This document shows, piece by piece, positions 8,116 through 18,342 of a DNA stretch of 44,993 bases. Source of the stretch: Bacteroidota bacterium (GTDB lineage: Bacteria; Bacteroidota; Bacteroidia; AKYH767-A; 2013-40CM-41-45). A model generated the notes under the pieces. That model saw only the letters and a list, made by a program, of their open reading frames with translations. It did not search any database and had not been told where the DNA came from. Within the stretch, counting starts at the first letter, position 1, and each line of letters opens with the position of its first letter. Where the stretch lies: NCBI GenBank assembly GCA_026391945.1, contig JAPLDA010000060.1, forward strand, positions 1 through 44,993, read 5' to 3'. The translations under genes and the position numbers were made by a program.

Positions 8116-9792
8116 TCAATAATCAATCTCGTACAGGTAAGCAGATTCATCCGTGCCGATGGTTTTCAGAAGTTTCAGCTTCTGAGGATATTTTGCCTGG
8201 ATTGGCTGCATCATCCGGTGGAGGGTATTGATGAAGTTGCCGTCATTGCGTTTCGGGTCTCTTCTCAAACTTGCCAGGATCACGTATTTGATATTTTGTT
8301 TCTTCCAGTCCATCAAAACCGTGTCAGGATCCATCGAAGTAACCATGTACTGGCCTTTGAATTTCCGGCCGTTCCCGTAGATAAAGGACATCTCGGGTTT
8401 CCGGGAAAGTATTTCTGCATCAGCCGCAAGGCTGTCGGCAGTGTACCTGCTCATCTTAAGGAAATTCACCCAGTCGGGCGTGTATCCAAAATAAACATCT
8501 CCGCTTAAATTTTTTTGCAATGCGGTTGAGTTTTGCTGTGCTTTTGAGATGGATTTTCCAACCGTTATCAACATCATGAGTGAAGCAAACAGGATGAATA
8601 CATACTGGATGAAATCGGATTTTTTAGCAAAGGAGTAAGTGGTAAAAAACAAGAGGACAAAAATCAACGGCATCACGATGATGATGAGCCTGTCCTGTGT
8701 ATTGGTTGCCTGAACGCCAAAAAATATTCCTGCTGAAAGTGCCAGCATATAAAGTCCGCTGAAGAAAACATATTTGTTTTTCCTGTAATTGATGATCGTG
8801 AAAATGCACAGGATGATAGCGGTGAGATTGGCCAGTGCCGGAAACATTTTCGTTGTGTCAGATGAACGAAGGTTTAATATGCGGTATATGTGCAATGAAA
8901 AATAGGTATTCATGTTATTGAAAAACCGGTCAATCATTCCCGAAAAATCTTCATGGCCACTCTCGGGTTTGTAGATTTCTTTCCGGAGCATCATTTCAAG
9001 CTGATCGCTGTCGTTGGCCCCGAATGCAGAAGTGGTGATCAGTTGGTAGATCACACGGAATGCCGCAAATGCAACAATGGCGAAGACAATTTGCTTATAA
9101 TTTTTATTTAACAGGAAGAACAGCAGGATGGCACCGATGGTCACAAAGGCAATGCTCTTTGAAATGGATAAGATCACGAACATCAATCCGAACAGGAGCC
9201 ACTTCAGGTAGTTTTGTTTCAGGTCTTCAACAAATCCGCGGTCACTTTGAACAGAGTCAATAATCTTAAAGGTGATGAACAGGCAGATCGACTGAACAAA
9301 AAGGAAAAACATTTCCGTGTACGTCTGGCTGGAATAATACTGAATGAAACTGTTGAATGAAATAAAGGCGACCAATGAGAACAACACGGTAAACGGAACA
9401 CGCTTCCGGAAAGTAAGGTAGGTGATCCATACAAACCCAAACTGGCACAACACGGATGATAGTTTGATCGGAATCACTTTCAGTCCGAATAATTTTACAA
9501 AAAAAGTTAAGAAGATCGGGTAGCCCGGTCCCTGGAAGTAAGGGAATGTGTGTTCATGAAGGAGAACCCAGGCTCTTTCGATATAACCGGAATCGTCGCC
9601 ACCGGTTGAAACTTTTGAATCGAAAAGCAATAGCGAAAACAAGGTCGACAAACCCAACAGGGAATAGAACAGTTTTTTGTCGTTTTTTTCAAACCACTTG
9701 TCTGTCTTTTCCAGGATGCCATGGTCAACAGTTGTTTTTGCAGTTTTTTTGCTGACGGGAACCGGTTTTTTTATTTGTTTTTTTTGTGTCAT
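8116..9792 (-). CDS. Multi-pass membrane glycosyltransferase, GT-C / GT39-like
   Basis: 558 residues. A basic Lys-rich cytoplasmic N-terminus (~1-38) is followed by a first membrane segment (~41-58) and a periplasmic acidic motif GGDDSGYIERA with Asp66-Asp67. Many further hydrophobic helices run to about residue 410, then a C-terminal soluble domain of ~150 residues. The layout and the DD motif in the first loop fit the GT-C fold of the PMT/ArnT group, which transfers sugars from polyprenyl phosphate. Donor and acceptor are unknown. The gene stands alone, closed by the shared terminator at 8044-8095, with a candidate promoter at 9811-9840. Confidence 0.7.
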   Translation of the reverse strand: MTQKKQIKKPVPVSKKTAKTTVDHGILEKTDKWFEKNDKKLFYSLLGLSTLFSLLLFDSKVSTGGDDSGYIERAWVLLHEHTFPYFQGPGYPIFLTFFVKLFGLKVIPIKLSSVLCQFGFVWITYLTFRKRVPFTVLFSLVAFISFNSFIQYYSSQTYTEMFFLFVQSICLFITFKIIDSVQSDRGFVEDLKQNYLKWLLFGLMFVILSISKSIAFVTIGAILLFFLLNKNYKQIVFAIVAFAAFRVIYQLITTSAFGANDSDQLEMMLRKEIYKPESGHEDFSGMIDRFFNNMNTYFSLHIYRILNLRSSDTTKMFPALANLTAIILCIFTIINYRKNKYVFFSGLYMLALSAGIFFGVQATNTQDRLIIIVMPLIFVLLFFTTYSFAKKSDFIQYVFILFASLMMLITVGKSISKAQQNSTALQKNLSGDVYFGYTPDWVNFLKMSRYTADSLAADAEILSRKPEMSFIYGNGRKFKGQYMVTSMDPDTVLMDWKKQNIKYVILASLRRDPKRNDGNFINTLHRMMQPIQAKYPQKLKLLKTIGTDESAYLYEIDY

Positions 9793-9810
9793 AAATTGAA
9801 ATAAGCGGGA

Positions 9811-9840
9811 TAAATATATTTCAAATAATCAACGAAGCAA
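9811..9840 (-). promoter_or_regulatory. Candidate promoter of the glycosyltransferase gene
   Basis: Read on the minus strand: TTG (9838-9840), 19 bases, TATATTTA (9811-9818). The final A departs from the TAnnTTTG consensus. It lies about 18 bases upstream of the ATG. The rest of the 310-base gap 9793-10102 holds no open frame worth calling, only the rpsL promoter and AT-rich sequence. Confidence 0.45.
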
Positions 9841-10008
9841 ACTATCATACAATTCCCGGTGACATATCCTTTGAAAACCGCTTGCAGCATGATTGAATTC
9901 CAGGGTAAAAACGTAGGTTCAAAAATACCATCGGGGAAAATTTCAGGTTGCATTTTTTTTAGTCATAAAAAAGAAGAGTAGGATGTTTAAAAAATTTTAT
10001 CAACAAAC

Positions 10009-10038
10009 TTGGTAAATAAAAAAATAGATTTACCTTTG
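10009..10038 (+). promoter_or_regulatory. Promoter of the ribosomal superoperon (rpsL onward)
   Basis: TTG at 10009-10011, a 19-base spacer and TACCTTTG at 10031-10038, followed by CGTTCCCTAAAAAT. The same spacing and -7 sequence occur at hppA. The leader to the rpsL ATG is about 60 bases. This is the only strong promoter I can recognise before 29488. Confidence 0.8.
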
Positions 10039-10102
10039 CGTTCCCTAAAAATGGGCAAAATCGCATAAATTATTGACTGTAAACTAATTCAAACCCAATA
10101 GA

Positions 10103-10486
10103 ATGCCTACAATACAGCAGTTGGTTCGTAAAGGACGCTCTAAGCTTATGGATAAAAGTAAGTCGCCTGCCTTGACATCTTGTCCTCAGCGCAGGGGTGT
10201 TTGTACCCGTGTGTACACGACCACTCCAAAGAAACCGAATTCGGCAATGAGAAAAGTTGCCCGTGTGCGTCTGACCAATAAATACGAAGTAACTGCATAC
10301 ATTCCGGGTGAAGGCCATAACCTCCAGGAACACTCCATCGTGATGATACGCGGTGGTCGTGTGAAAGATCTTCCGGGAGTTCGTTATCACATCATTCGTG
10401 GCACACTCGATACAGCAGGAGTGGAAGGAAGAAAACAACAGCGAAGCAAATACGGAGCAAAGAGACCGAAAGAAGCAAAAAAATAA
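10103..10486 (+). CDS. rpsL: 30S ribosomal protein S12
   Basis: 127 residues. S12 sits at the decoding centre. The accuracy loops are intact: [11 protein letters not shown] with Lys43-Lys44, and [10 protein letters not shown] with Lys88 and Asp89, the latter being the usual methylthiolation site. Because Lys43 and Lys88 are unchanged, no classical streptomycin-resistance substitution is present. The basic C-terminal tail ends [12 protein letters not shown]. It is the first gene of the superoperon, in the usual str order rpsL-rpsG-fusA. Confidence 0.98.
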   Translation: MPTIQQLVRKGRSKLMDKSKSPALTSCPQRRGVCTRVYTTTPKKPNSAMRKVARVRLTNKYEVTAYIPGEGHNLQEHSIVMIRGGRVKDLPGVRYHIIRGTLDTAGVEGRKQQRSKYGAKRPKEAKK

Positions 10487-10580
10487 ATGAGATGATTAGC
10501 CGGTTTGTTGATGAAATTCCGATCAGCAAATTGCCTCTCAGGAAAACTCAGATTGTTAAAAAATCAGTTAATTAAATACA

Positions 10581-11048
10581 ATGCGCAAGTCGAAACCCAA
10601 AAAAAGAATTCTGTTGCCGGATCCGAAATTCAACGATACGTTAGTAACCCGTTTTGTAAATAATCTCATGTACGGCGGAAAGAAAAGCACAGCCTATGGT
10701 ATTTTCTATTCGGCTATTTCCAAGGTTGAAGAGAAAACGAAAGAGAACGGACTGGATACGTGGAAGAAAGCAATGACGAACGTGATGCCTACGGTTGAAG
10801 TAAAAAGCCGGCGTGTGGGTGGTGCTACTTTCCAGATTCCAAGCGAGATTCGTGCTGACAGGAAGATTGCATTGACGATCAAATGGCTCATCTCTTATTC
10901 GAGAAACCGCAACGAAAAATCGATGGCTGAAAAATTAGCAGGAGAAATTATTTCTGCATCCAAAAACGAAGGTTCAGCCGTTAAGAAAAAAGAAGATACA
11001 CACAGGATGGCGGAAGCGAACAAAGCATTCAGCCACTTCAAAGCATAA
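10581..11048 (+). CDS. rpsG: 30S ribosomal protein S7
   Basis: 155 residues, normal length. It begins with the basic MRKSKPKKR, followed by the conserved [17 protein letters not shown] and [18 protein letters not shown], and ends [14 protein letters not shown]7 nucleates assembly of the 16S 3' major domain (head) and lies at the mRNA exit channel near the E-site tRNA. It follows rpsL after 94 bases, a longer gap than usual; a 27-codon open frame there (10492-10575) is doubtful. fusA follows after 84 bases. Confidence 0.98.
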   Translation: MRKSKPKKRILLPDPKFNDTLVTRFVNNLMYGGKKSTAYGIFYSAISKVEEKTKENGLDTWKKAMTNVMPTVEVKSRRVGGATFQIPSEIRADRKIALTIKWLISYSRNRNEKSMAEKLAGEIISASKNEGSAVKKKEDTHRMAEANKAFSHFKA

Positions 11049-11132
11049 CCGGAAGAATCAGTTAAACACTTAAACGAAAAATAACAAAGACACCTGAGCA
11101 ATCAGAAAGGCAACGGTGCATTTTAATAAACA

Positions 11133-13289
11133 ATGGCTACAGATCTTTTATTCACACGCAACATCGGAATCTCTGCACACATTGATGCGGGCAAGACCAC
11201 CACGACTGAACGTGTCCTTTATTATACCGGTAAAGTTCACAAGATAGGCGAGGTGCATGAAGGTGCGGCTACCATGGACTGGATGGTCCAGGAGCAGGAG
11301 CGTGGTATTACCATTACCTCTGCAGCCACCACTACTTTTTGGAATTATCCAACGAATAACGGAAAAGTAACTCCCCAGACCCAGCAATATAAAGTCAACA
11401 TCATCGATACACCGGGCCACGTAGATTTTACAGTCGAAGTGGAACGTTCACTTCGTGTACTCGATGGAGCTGTTGCTTTGTTTTGTGCTGTTGGAGGAGT
11501 GGAGCCACAGTCGGAAACGGTGTGGAGACAGATGAATAAATATCATGTTCCACGTATCGGTTTCGTGAATAAAATGGACCGTGCCGGAGCTGATTTCCTC
11601 AATGTGGTCGCTCAGGTTAAGGAACGTTTGCACGGGAACCCGATTCCTCTTCAGATTCCGATTGGAGCTGAAGATATGTTCAAAGGTGTAGTTGACCTGA
11701 TCCGTAACAAAGCCATTATCTGGCATGATGAAACGCAAGGTGCTACTTTTGATGAAGTGCCGATCCCGATGGATATGAGAGCGGATGTGAATCACTGGAG
11801 AGCACAATTGGTTGAATCGGTTGCTGAGTTTGATGATCACCTGATGGAAAAGTTTTTTGAGAATCCTGATTCCATCACCGAAGAAGAATTACGTATTGCT
11901 ATCCGCAAGGCTACCATTGCCATGAAGATCACACCTCTTCTCTGCGGTTCAGCATTTAAAAATAAAGGTGTACAGGCCATGCTGGATGCAGTCATCCAAT
12001 ACCTCCCTTCGCCGATGGATGTGCCAAGTGTAACCGGAATAAATCCTGATACCGATAAAGAAGAACAAAGAGGCGCCGATGCAAACGATAAGTTCGCAGC
12101 GCTGGCGTTTAAAATTGCTACGGATCCTTTTGTGGGCCGATTGGCATTCTTCCGCGTCTATTCCGGAAGACTGGATGCAGGCTCCTATGTATTGAATGCA
12201 CGTACAGGAAAAAATGAACGCATTTCACGCATCATCCGGATGCATGCCAACAAGCAAACACCGATTGATAGTATCGAAGCAGGAGATATTGCAGCGGCAG
12301 TCGGCTTCAAAGAAATTAAAACAGGGGATACTTTATGTGACCCTTCTGCACCGATCGTTTTAGAATCCATGACATTCCCGACACCGGTTATTGGTCTTGC
12401 GATTGAACCTAAAACACAGGCTGATGTCGATAAACTTGGAATGGCACTGGCGAAACTGGCTGAGGAAGATCCGACGTTCCGTGTACATACCGATGAAGAT
12501 ACCGGTCAGACCGTGATCAGTGGTATGGGAGAACTTCACCTCGAAATTATTGTTGACCGTTTGAAGCGTGAGTTCAAAGTGGAAGCCAACCAGGGCGCTC
12601 CACAGGTGAACTACAAAGAAGCGCTTACCAAAAATGCCACTCACCGCGAAGTGTATAAAAAACAAACCGGTGGCCGTGGTAAATTCGCCGATATCCAGTT
12701 TGAAATAGGGCCGGCAGATAAGGAATGGCTTGAGAAAGGACATACAGGCCTCCAGTTTGAAAATGAAATTACCGGCGGAAACATTCCAAGAGAATTTGTT
12801 CCCGCAGTGCAGAAAGGTTTTGCTGCCGCCATGACGACGGGCATCCTCGCCGGTTATGCGAACGACAGTATGAAAGTCCGGTTGTTTGATGGTTCATACC
12901 ACAGCGTTGACTCAGATGCGTTGTCGTTTGAAATCTGTGCAAGAGTTGCATTCCGCGAAGCGGCACCCAAAGCAAAACCTGTTTTGATGGAGCCAATCAT
13001 GAAAGTGGAAGTCGTTACACCGGATCTGTACATGGGCGATGTGATGGGCGATCTGAACAAAAGAAGAGGACACCTGGAAGGAATGGATACGCGTGCCGGT
13101 GCACAGGTGATCCGTGCAAAAGTTCCTCTGTCTGAAATGTTCGGATATGTAACAACGCTTCGTACGATTACCTCCGGACGCGCATCTTCATCCATGGAGT
13201 TTTCACACTATCATGAAACACCGAAAGCCATGTCAGAAGAAGTCATTGCCAAAGTAAAAGGCAAAGCGAAAGCAGAAAAAGTAAGTTGA
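11133..13289 (+). CDS. fusA: Translation elongation factor G
   Basis: 718 residues. The GTPase motifs are intact: AHIDAGKT (15-22), DTPGH (92-96) and NKMD (146-149), with the switch segment [13 protein letters not shown]. Domains II-V follow, with the domain IV tip around [17 protein letters not shown] moves tRNAs and mRNA through the ribosome after peptide bond formation and helps split ribosomes. It is third in the str cluster, and unlike in many bacteria no tuf gene follows: rpsJ starts 40 bases later, joining the str and S10 clusters. Confidence 0.97.
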   Translation: MATDLLFTRNIGISAHIDAGKTTTTERVLYYTGKVHKIGEVHEGAATMDWMVQEQERGITITSAATTTFWNYPTNNGKVTPQTQQYKVNIIDTPGHVDFTVEVERSLRVLDGAVALFCAVGGVEPQSETVWRQMNKYHVPRIGFVNKMDRAGADFLNVVAQVKERLHGNPIPLQIPIGAEDMFKGVVDLIRNKAIIWHDETQGATFDEVPIPMDMRADVNHWRAQLVESVAEFDDHLMEKFFENPDSITEEELRIAIRKATIAMKITPLLCGSAFKNKGVQAMLDAVIQYLPSPMDVPSVTGINPDTDKEEQRGADANDKFAALAFKIATDPFVGRLAFFRVYSGRLDAGSYVLNARTGKNERISRIIRMHANKQTPIDSIEAGDIAAAVGFKEIKTGDTLCDPSAPIVLESMTFPTPVIGLAIEPKTQADVDKLGMALAKLAEEDPTFRVHTDEDTGQTVISGMGELHLEIIVDRLKREFKVEANQGAPQVNYKEALTKNATHREVYKKQTGGRGKFADIQFEIGPADKEWLEKGHTGLQFENEITGGNIPREFVPAVQKGFAAAMTTGILAGYANDSMKVRLFDGSYHSVDSDALSFEICARVAFREAAPKAKPVLMEPIMKVEVVTPDLYMGDVMGDLNKRRGHLEGMDTRAGAQVIRAKVPLSEMFGYVTTLRTITSGRASSSMEFSHYHETPKAMSEEVIAKVKGKAKAEKVS

Positions 13290-13329
13290 TCTGATTGAAT
13301 ATCATTAATAATATAAAACGTTCTTTATA

Positions 13330-13638
13330 ATGTCTCAGCGAATCCGCATCAAATTGAAATCCTACGATCATAACCTGGTTGATAAATCAGCCGAGAAGAT
13401 CGTGAAAACCGTGAAGATCACGGGTGCTGTTGTTAACGGTCCAATTCCTTTACCGACAGACAAAAAAATCTTCACTGTTCTACGTTCACCACACGTCAAC
13501 AAAAAGGCGCGTGAGCAGTTTCAGTTATGTGCTTACAAACGGCTGCTGGACATTTATAATTCATCAGCCAAGACTGTGGATGCATTAATGAAGCTTGAAT
13601 TGCCGAGCGGAGTTGAAGTGGAAATTAAAGCATCATAA
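13330..13638 (+). CDS. rpsJ: 30S ribosomal protein S10
   Basis: 102 residues, standard. [21 protein letters not shown] opens the protein; [28 protein letters not shown] contains the conserved extended loop that reaches into the 30S head. S10 (NusE) also acts with NusB in transcription antitermination. It opens the S10 cluster but has no recognisable promoter of its own. The 71-base gap to rplC shows no repeat. Confidence 0.98.
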   Translation: MSQRIRIKLKSYDHNLVDKSAEKIVKTVKITGAVVNGPIPLPTDKKIFTVLRSPHVNKKAREQFQLCAYKRLLDIYNSSAKTVDALMKLELPSGVEVEIKAS

Positions 13639-13709
13639 TAATTTACTAATACAAAGTGAATGTTTTTCGTCGTTTGACGGATAAACCTCTGACTTAAAAA
13701 CGAAACAAA

Positions 13710-14327
13710 ATGTCCGGAATTATTGGAAAGAAAATCGGAATGACCAGCATCTTTGCTGCTGACGGAAAGTACATTCCATGCACTGTTGTTGAAGCAGGGC
13801 CATGTGTGGTAACACAGGTGAAGACGGTGGAAAGCGATGGCTACAATGCTGTTCAGCTTGCTTTCGGAGAGAGAAAAGAAAAACACACCACTTCATCCTT
13901 AAGGGGCCATTTCAAAAAATCAAATACCACTCCTAAAAGAAAACTGGTTGAGTTCAGGCATTTCCCTGAATTGCCTTCACTGGGTTCTGAAATTAAAGCG
14001 GAACTTTTTGTGGAAGGTGATTTCGTGGATGTGATCGGAACATCAAAAGGAAAAGGTTTTCAGGGTGTGGTGAGAAGGCATCATTTCCAGGGAGTCGGCG
14101 GTCAGACTCATGGTCAGCATAATCGCCTGAGAGCTCCCGGATCCATGGGTGCTTCTTCATGGCCTTCACGCGTTTTCAAAGGAAAACGATTGGGCGGCCA
14201 TATGGGTGTGGATCGTGTGAAAATGCAAAACCTGGAGGTGGTCAAAGTAATCCCTGAACAAAACCTGATATTGATCAAAGGTTCTGTTCCAGGGCATATT
14301 GGTTCTTATGTAATCGTGGAGAAATAA
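13710..14327 (+). CDS. rplC: 50S ribosomal protein L3
   Basis: 205 residues. It starts [15 protein letters not shown]; the conserved loop that approaches the peptidyl transferase centre is present ([20 protein letters not shown], then [15 protein letters not shown]). Where E. coli L3 has GSIGQ, whose Gln is methylated by PrmB, this protein has GSMGA, so that modification cannot occur here. rplD starts two bases after its stop codon, so the two are likely translationally coupled. Confidence 0.97.
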   Translation: MSGIIGKKIGMTSIFAADGKYIPCTVVEAGPCVVTQVKTVESDGYNAVQLAFGERKEKHTTSSLRGHFKKSNTTPKRKLVEFRHFPELPSLGSEIKAELFVEGDFVDVIGTSKGKGFQGVVRRHHFQGVGGQTHGQHNRLRAPGSMGASSWPSRVFKGKRLGGHMGVDRVKMQNLEVVKVIPEQNLILIKGSVPGHIGSYVIVEK

Positions 14328-14329
14328 TC

Positions 14330-14959
14330 ATGGAAGTAGCTATCGTAAATACATCCGGCAAAGAGACCGGAAAGAAAGTAAAACTCAGTGCAGAGGTTTT
14401 CGGAATCGAGCCGAATGATCATGCCATCTACCTCGATGTGAAACAGTACCTCGCCAATCAGCGCCAGGGAACTCACAAATCGAAAGAGCGTGCGGAAATC
14501 AACAGGACTACCAAAAAACTGAAGAGACAGAAAGGTACAGGCGGAGCACGCGCCGGTTCCATGAAATCTCCTTTGTTTGTGGGAGGCGGACGTGTATTCG
14601 GACCGCGCCCGAGAGATTATTCATTCAAGCTGAATAAAAAACTGAAACATATCGCCTGCCAGTCGGCATTGACCTATAAAGCCAAAGATAACAGCATCAT
14701 TGTGCTGGAAGATTTCAATATGGATCAGCCGAAGACAAAGGCATACACTGATATTCTGAATAACCTCAACCTCGCCGACAAAAAAGTTCTGTTGGTTCTT
14801 CCTGATCATAACAAGAACATTTATCTGTCGTCAAGGAATTTAGAAAAAAATAAAGTAACCACTGCATCAGAGTTGAATACCTATGATGTGTTGAATGCCC
14901 AAAACCTGGTATTGGTACAGAGTTCCGTTCCTGCCTTAGAAAACAGACTGACAAAATGA
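14330..14959 (+). CDS. rplD: 50S ribosomal protein L4
   Basis: 209 residues. The long loop lining the exit tunnel is recognisable: [20 protein letters not shown], then [20 protein letters not shown]. The globular domain follows with [12 protein letters not shown]4 is an early assembly protein and in E. coli also represses the S10 operon. No equivalent S10 leader hairpin is seen here. The stop overlaps the rplW start by four bases (ATGA), indicating coupled translation. Confidence 0.97.
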   Translation: MEVAIVNTSGKETGKKVKLSAEVFGIEPNDHAIYLDVKQYLANQRQGTHKSKERAEINRTTKKLKRQKGTGGARAGSMKSPLFVGGGRVFGPRPRDYSFKLNKKLKHIACQSALTYKAKDNSIIVLEDFNMDQPKTKAYTDILNNLNLADKKVLLVLPDHNKNIYLSSRNLEKNKVTTASELNTYDVLNAQNLVLVQSSVPALENRLTK

Positions 14960-15246
14960 GCATCCTGAAAAAACCAATCATCACTGAAAAGATGACCAAG
15001 GCCGGCGAGAAACTCGGCATGTACGGTTTTGTTGTAGATAAAAACGCCAACAAAATTCAAATCAAGAATGAAGTTGAGAAAATGTACAACGTCACCGTAG
15101 AGAGTGTGAACACCATGAAGTACTATGGAAAACTGAAATCACGTTTCACCAAAACGGGAGCCATCACCGGCAGCAAAGGAGTATTTAAAAAAGCAGTCAT
15201 CACTGTGAAGAAAGGTGAAACCATCGACTTCTACAGCAGCATATAA
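14956..15246 (+). CDS. rplW: 50S ribosomal protein L23
   Basis: 96 residues, usual length. [12 protein letters not shown] is the family start, and [26 protein letters not shown] the core. L23 sits at the tunnel exit and is the docking point for trigger factor and the signal recognition particle. Its start lies inside the end of rplD (four-base overlap). A 104-base spacer with an octameric repeat separates it from rplB. Confidence 0.97.
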   Translation: MSILKKPIITEKMTKAGEKLGMYGFVVDKNANKIQIKNEVEKMYNVTVESVNTMKYYGKLKSRFTKTGAITGSKGVFKKAVITVKKGETIDFYSSI

Positions 15247-15317
15247 TAATCAATAGGATGATGCTGTGATTAGCCAATGAAAAACAGAGCGATAATAATT
15301 AAAAAAGTACCGGAGAA

Positions 15318-15349
15318 AATCAGCCAATCATCCAATTAACAAATTAAAC
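15318..15349 (+). repeat. Octameric spacer repeat before rplB
   Basis: Four consecutive 8-base units: AATCAGCC, AATCATCC, AATTAACA, AATTAAAC. The array ends one base before the rplB start codon. Each unit starts with AAT. See the related 7-base arrays in other spacers of this operon. Confidence 0.6.
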
Positions 15350-15350
15350 C

Positions 15351-16175
15351 ATGGCAGTTAAGAAACTAAGACCAATGACTCCGAGCCAGCGACACACGAT
15401 CGTTGACTCGTATGATGATATTACAGCTTCCAGCCCGGAAAAAAGTCTGACGGTTAGTAAGAAACGTTCAGGCGGACGTAACGACAGTGGTAAAATGACC
15501 ATGCGTTACATTGGCGGTGGACACAAAAAATTATACCGTCTCATCGATTTCAAGAGAGACAAGGTGGGTATTGAAGGTGTCGTGAAAACCATTGAGTACG
15601 ATCCGAACCGTACGGCGCGTATCGCTCTTGTTTTTTATACGGATGGAGAAAAGCGTTACATGATTGCTCCGAACGGTTTGAAAGTAGGACAGAAAATCAT
15701 GTCGGGTGAGAAGGCTGTTCCTGAAATCGGAAATGCTTTATTCCTTCGTGATATTCCTCTCGGAACATTGATTCATAATATCGAAATGCGCCCGGGACAG
15801 GGCGGGGAAATCGCAAGAAGTGCCGGATCTTTTGCCCAGCTGGCAGCGCGCGACGGAAAGTATGCAGTTTTGAAAATGCCAAGCGGAGAAACCAGGATGA
15901 TCCTGATCACCTGCCTTGCTACCATCGGAACTGTTTCCAACGCAGATCATATCCAGGAAAGACTTGGAAAAGCCGGCCGTTCGCGCTGGATGGGACGCAG
16001 GCCAAGAGTAAGAGGTGTTGCAATGAACCCGGTGGATCACCCGATGGGTGGTGGTGAAGGACGTGCTTCAGGAGGCCATCCTCGCTCACGCAAAGGGAAA
16101 CTGGCAAAAGGATACAAGACGCGTCATCCGAAAACAACTTCCAATAAATACATCATCGAAAGAAGAAAAAAATAA
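15351..16175 (+). CDS. rplB: 50S ribosomal protein L2
   Basis: 274 residues, standard. It binds 23S rRNA domain IV and is needed for subunit joining and peptidyl transfer. The OB and SH3-like RNA-binding domains are present ([38 protein letters not shown]). The critical His is kept as His230 in [13 protein letters not shown] (equivalent to E. coli His229). The second His of E. coli (DHPHGG) is Met232 here, which I remember as typical of Bacteroidota. The C-terminus ends KYIIERRKK. Confidence 0.98.
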   Translation: MAVKKLRPMTPSQRHTIVDSYDDITASSPEKSLTVSKKRSGGRNDSGKMTMRYIGGGHKKLYRLIDFKRDKVGIEGVVKTIEYDPNRTARIALVFYTDGEKRYMIAPNGLKVGQKIMSGEKAVPEIGNALFLRDIPLGTLIHNIEMRPGQGGEIARSAGSFAQLAARDGKYAVLKMPSGETRMILITCLATIGTVSNADHIQERLGKAGRSRWMGRRPRVRGVAMNPVDHPMGGGEGRASGGHPRSRKGKLAKGYKTRHPKTTSNKYIIERRKK

Positions 16176-16246
16176 ATTGATTTTGTCATTCGGGCATTTC
16201 ATATTTTAAATGTCAGAAAGTAAAATCCAAAAATGAATAAATAAAA

Positions 16247-16522
16247 ATGGCTCGCTCACTAAAAAAAGGTCCTTACATCGCTTACCATCTTGATAAGAAA
16301 GTGATCAAGATGAATGACGGTAAGAAGAAAACAGCAATCAAGACATGGGCACGTTCATCCATGATCTCTCCCGAGTTTGTGGGGCATACGTTCGCGGTGC
16401 ATAATGGGAATAAGTTCATCCCTGTTTATGTCACAGAAAATATGGTCGGGCATAAACTCGGAGAGTTCGCGCCAACCCGCACATTCAGAGCTCACAGTGG
16501 AAATAAATCCGAAGCGTCCTAA
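16247..16522 (+). CDS. rpsS: 30S ribosomal protein S19
   Basis: 91 residues. [19 protein letters not shown] is the family start, and the conserved [22 protein letters not shown] and [14 protein letters not shown] follow. S19 lies in the 30S head and contacts S13 and the A-site tRNA region. It is cotranscribed between rplB and rplV, with a 22-base gap to rplV. Confidence 0.98.
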   Translation: MARSLKKGPYIAYHLDKKVIKMNDGKKKTAIKTWARSSMISPEFVGHTFAVHNGNKFIPVYVTENMVGHKLGEFAPTRTFRAHSGNKSEAS

Positions 16523-16544
16523 TTAATATTATCAGAAATTCATC

Positions 16545-16982
16545 ATGGGAATCAGAAAAAGACAAGCTGCAGAAAACCGTAAGGAGATATTGAAAAGTAC
16601 TGCCATTGCGCGGTTGGTGAACGTTCCGACGTCGCCACGTAAGATGAGAGTCGTTGCCGACCTGATCCGCGGACAGGAAGTGACGTCTGCTATGAACATC
16701 TTAAAGTACAATGCGAAAGCATCATCAGCCAGGCTGGAAATCCTTTTGCAATCTGCCATCTCAAACTGGGAGTCAAAAACAGGAGAGAAAATCGATGAAG
16801 GCAAAGCGTATGTAAAATCAGTGAACGTGGATAGCGCCCGTATGCTGAAACGACTCAAGCCTGCCCCGCAGGGAAGGGCGTACAGGGTTCGTAAACGCTC
16901 CAACCATGTCACGATCATTCTTGACAGCATGGCTAACAAATCAGCAAAATCAGAAGCGGCTGCCGCGGAAGAAACAAAATAA
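16545..16982 (+). CDS. rplV: 50S ribosomal protein L22
   Basis: 145 residues, longer than the ~110 of E. coli because of N- and C-terminal extensions. The core is clear: LVNVPTSPRKMRVVADLIRG and the tunnel-lining beta hairpin around MLKRLKPAPQGRAYRVRKRS. The hairpin has no deletion of the type linked to macrolide resistance. The tail is Ala/Glu/Lys-rich (SAKSEAAAAEETK). It is cotranscribed with rpsC, 39 bases downstream. Confidence 0.97.
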   Translation: MGIRKRQAAENRKEILKSTAIARLVNVPTSPRKMRVVADLIRGQEVTSAMNILKYNAKASSARLEILLQSAISNWESKTGEKIDEGKAYVKSVNVDSARMLKRLKPAPQGRAYRVRKRSNHVTIILDSMANKSAKSEAAAAEETK

Positions 16983-17021
16983 TCAGAGTAAAAAACTTTA
17001 CCAAACACCAACTACAATAGC

Positions 17022-17828
17022 ATGGGACAAAAATGCAACCCGATCGGTAACAGGTTAGGAATCATCAAAGGATGGGATTCGAACTGGTATGGCGGAAAAA
17101 ACTACGGAGACAAACTGCTGGAAGATGATAAGATCCGCAAGTATGTGATGGCACGCCTGATCAAAGGCGGTGTATCGAAAATTGTGATCGAGCGAACATT
17201 GAAACTTGTTACCGTCACCATTCATACTGCACGCCCGGGAATTGTTATTGGTAAAGGTGGACAGGAGGTTGACAAGTTGAAGGAAGAATTAAAAAAACTC
17301 ACCAAGAAAGATGTTCAGATAAACATTTTCGAAGTGAAACGTCCGGAACTGGATGCCCAGTTGGTTGCAGAAGGCGTTGCAAGACAACTCGAGGCCAGGA
17401 TTTCTTTCCGGAGAGCAACCAAGATGGCGATTGCTTCGAGCATGAGAATGGGAGCTGAAGGAATCAAAGTGATGACAGCAGGCCGTTTGGGCGGAGTGGA
17501 AATTGCCCGTACGGAACAATATAAAGAAGGAAGAATTCCTCTTCACACCTTCAGGGCTGATATCGATTTCGCCATTGCAGAAGCTCAGACTTCCTATGGA
17601 AAAATCGGTGTGAAAGTATGGATCTGCAAAGGAGAAGTATATGGTAAGCGCGATCTTTCCCCGAATGTCGGGCAGGCTGCAGTGAGCGGCGGTGCTAAAG
17701 GAATGGGTGACGAAAGAAGAGGAGACGGACGCGGCGAGAGAAGAGGTGGTGGCGATAGAAGAGGCGGCGGCGACCGGAGAGGCGGCGGCGGCAATGACCG
17801 TGGCGGAAGAGGCGACAGGAGAAGGTAA
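17022..17828 (+). CDS. rpsC: 30S ribosomal protein S3 with Arg/Gly-rich tail
   Basis: 268 residues against the usual 210-235. The start [14 protein letters not shown], the KH RNA-binding loop ([16 protein letters not shown]) and the C-terminal S3 domain ([20 protein letters not shown]) are all intact. S3 lines the mRNA entry channel and has helicase activity. From about residue 226 an extension of some 42 residues is built of Gly, Arg and Asp with repeated RRGGGD units, resembling RGG boxes. The encoding DNA is a GGCGGC-rich low-complexity stretch (~17720-17825), so the tail length may vary between strains. Confidence 0.97.
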   Translation: MGQKCNPIGNRLGIIKGWDSNWYGGKNYGDKLLEDDKIRKYVMARLIKGGVSKIVIERTLKLVTVTIHTARPGIVIGKGGQEVDKLKEELKKLTKKDVQINIFEVKRPELDAQLVAEGVARQLEARISFRRATKMAIASSMRMGAEGIKVMTAGRLGGVEIARTEQYKEGRIPLHTFRADIDFAIAEAQTSYGKIGVKVWICKGEVYGKRDLSPNVGQAAVSGGAKGMGDERRGDGRGERRGGGDRRGGGDRRGGGGNDRGGRGDRRR

Positions 17829-17896
17829 AGTAACCGGTGGAAAGTCATTGAAAAATTTCTGCCTTGAAAAAAATAATGAAAAATCAAAATTAGAAA

Positions 17897-18322
17897 ATGT
17901 TACAGCCGAAGAAAACCAAGTTCAGGAAACAGCATAAGATGAAAGCGAAAGGCAACGCTACTCGCGGCCACGATCTTTCTTTCGGATCTTTTGGCATCAA
18001 GTCAATGGAGACGGCATGGATTCCAAGCAAGCAAATTGAAGCAGCCCGTGTTGCCGTAACCCGTTTCATGAAACGTGAAGGTCAGATCTGGTGCAGGGTG
18101 TTCCCCGATAAACCGATTACGAAAAAACCAGCTGAAGTACGGATGGGAAAAGGAAAAGGAGCACCGGAATATTGGGTTGCTGTCGTGAAACCAGGAACCA
18201 TCATTTTTGAAGCGGAAGGTGTTTCAGAAACAACAGCAAAAGAGGCATTGCGTCTCGCAGCTCAGAAACTTTCAGTGACCACCAAATTCATTGTAAGAAG
18301 GGACTACGCTTCTGCATCGTAA
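17897..18322 (+). CDS. rplP: 50S ribosomal protein L16
   Basis: 141 residues. [19 protein letters not shown] starts the protein; [20 protein letters not shown] and [19 protein letters not shown] are conserved. L16 joins late in assembly and helps position A-site tRNA near the peptidyl transferase centre. The Arg that YcfD hydroxylates in E. coli is kept within the RMGKGKG segment. It follows rpsC by 68 bases. Confidence 0.97.
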   Translation: MLQPKKTKFRKQHKMKAKGNATRGHDLSFGSFGIKSMETAWIPSKQIEAARVAVTRFMKREGQIWCRVFPDKPITKKPAEVRMGKGKGAPEYWVAVVKPGTIIFEAEGVSETTAKEALRLAAQKLSVTTKFIVRRDYASAS

Positions 18323-18342
18323 ACAATTGATAAAACCGAATC

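Noticed and set aside
17594-17887. Pro/Leu/Ser-rich minus-strand frame opposite the S3 tail
   Set aside because: It is the reverse reading of the Gly/Arg repeat; its low complexity explains the open frame.
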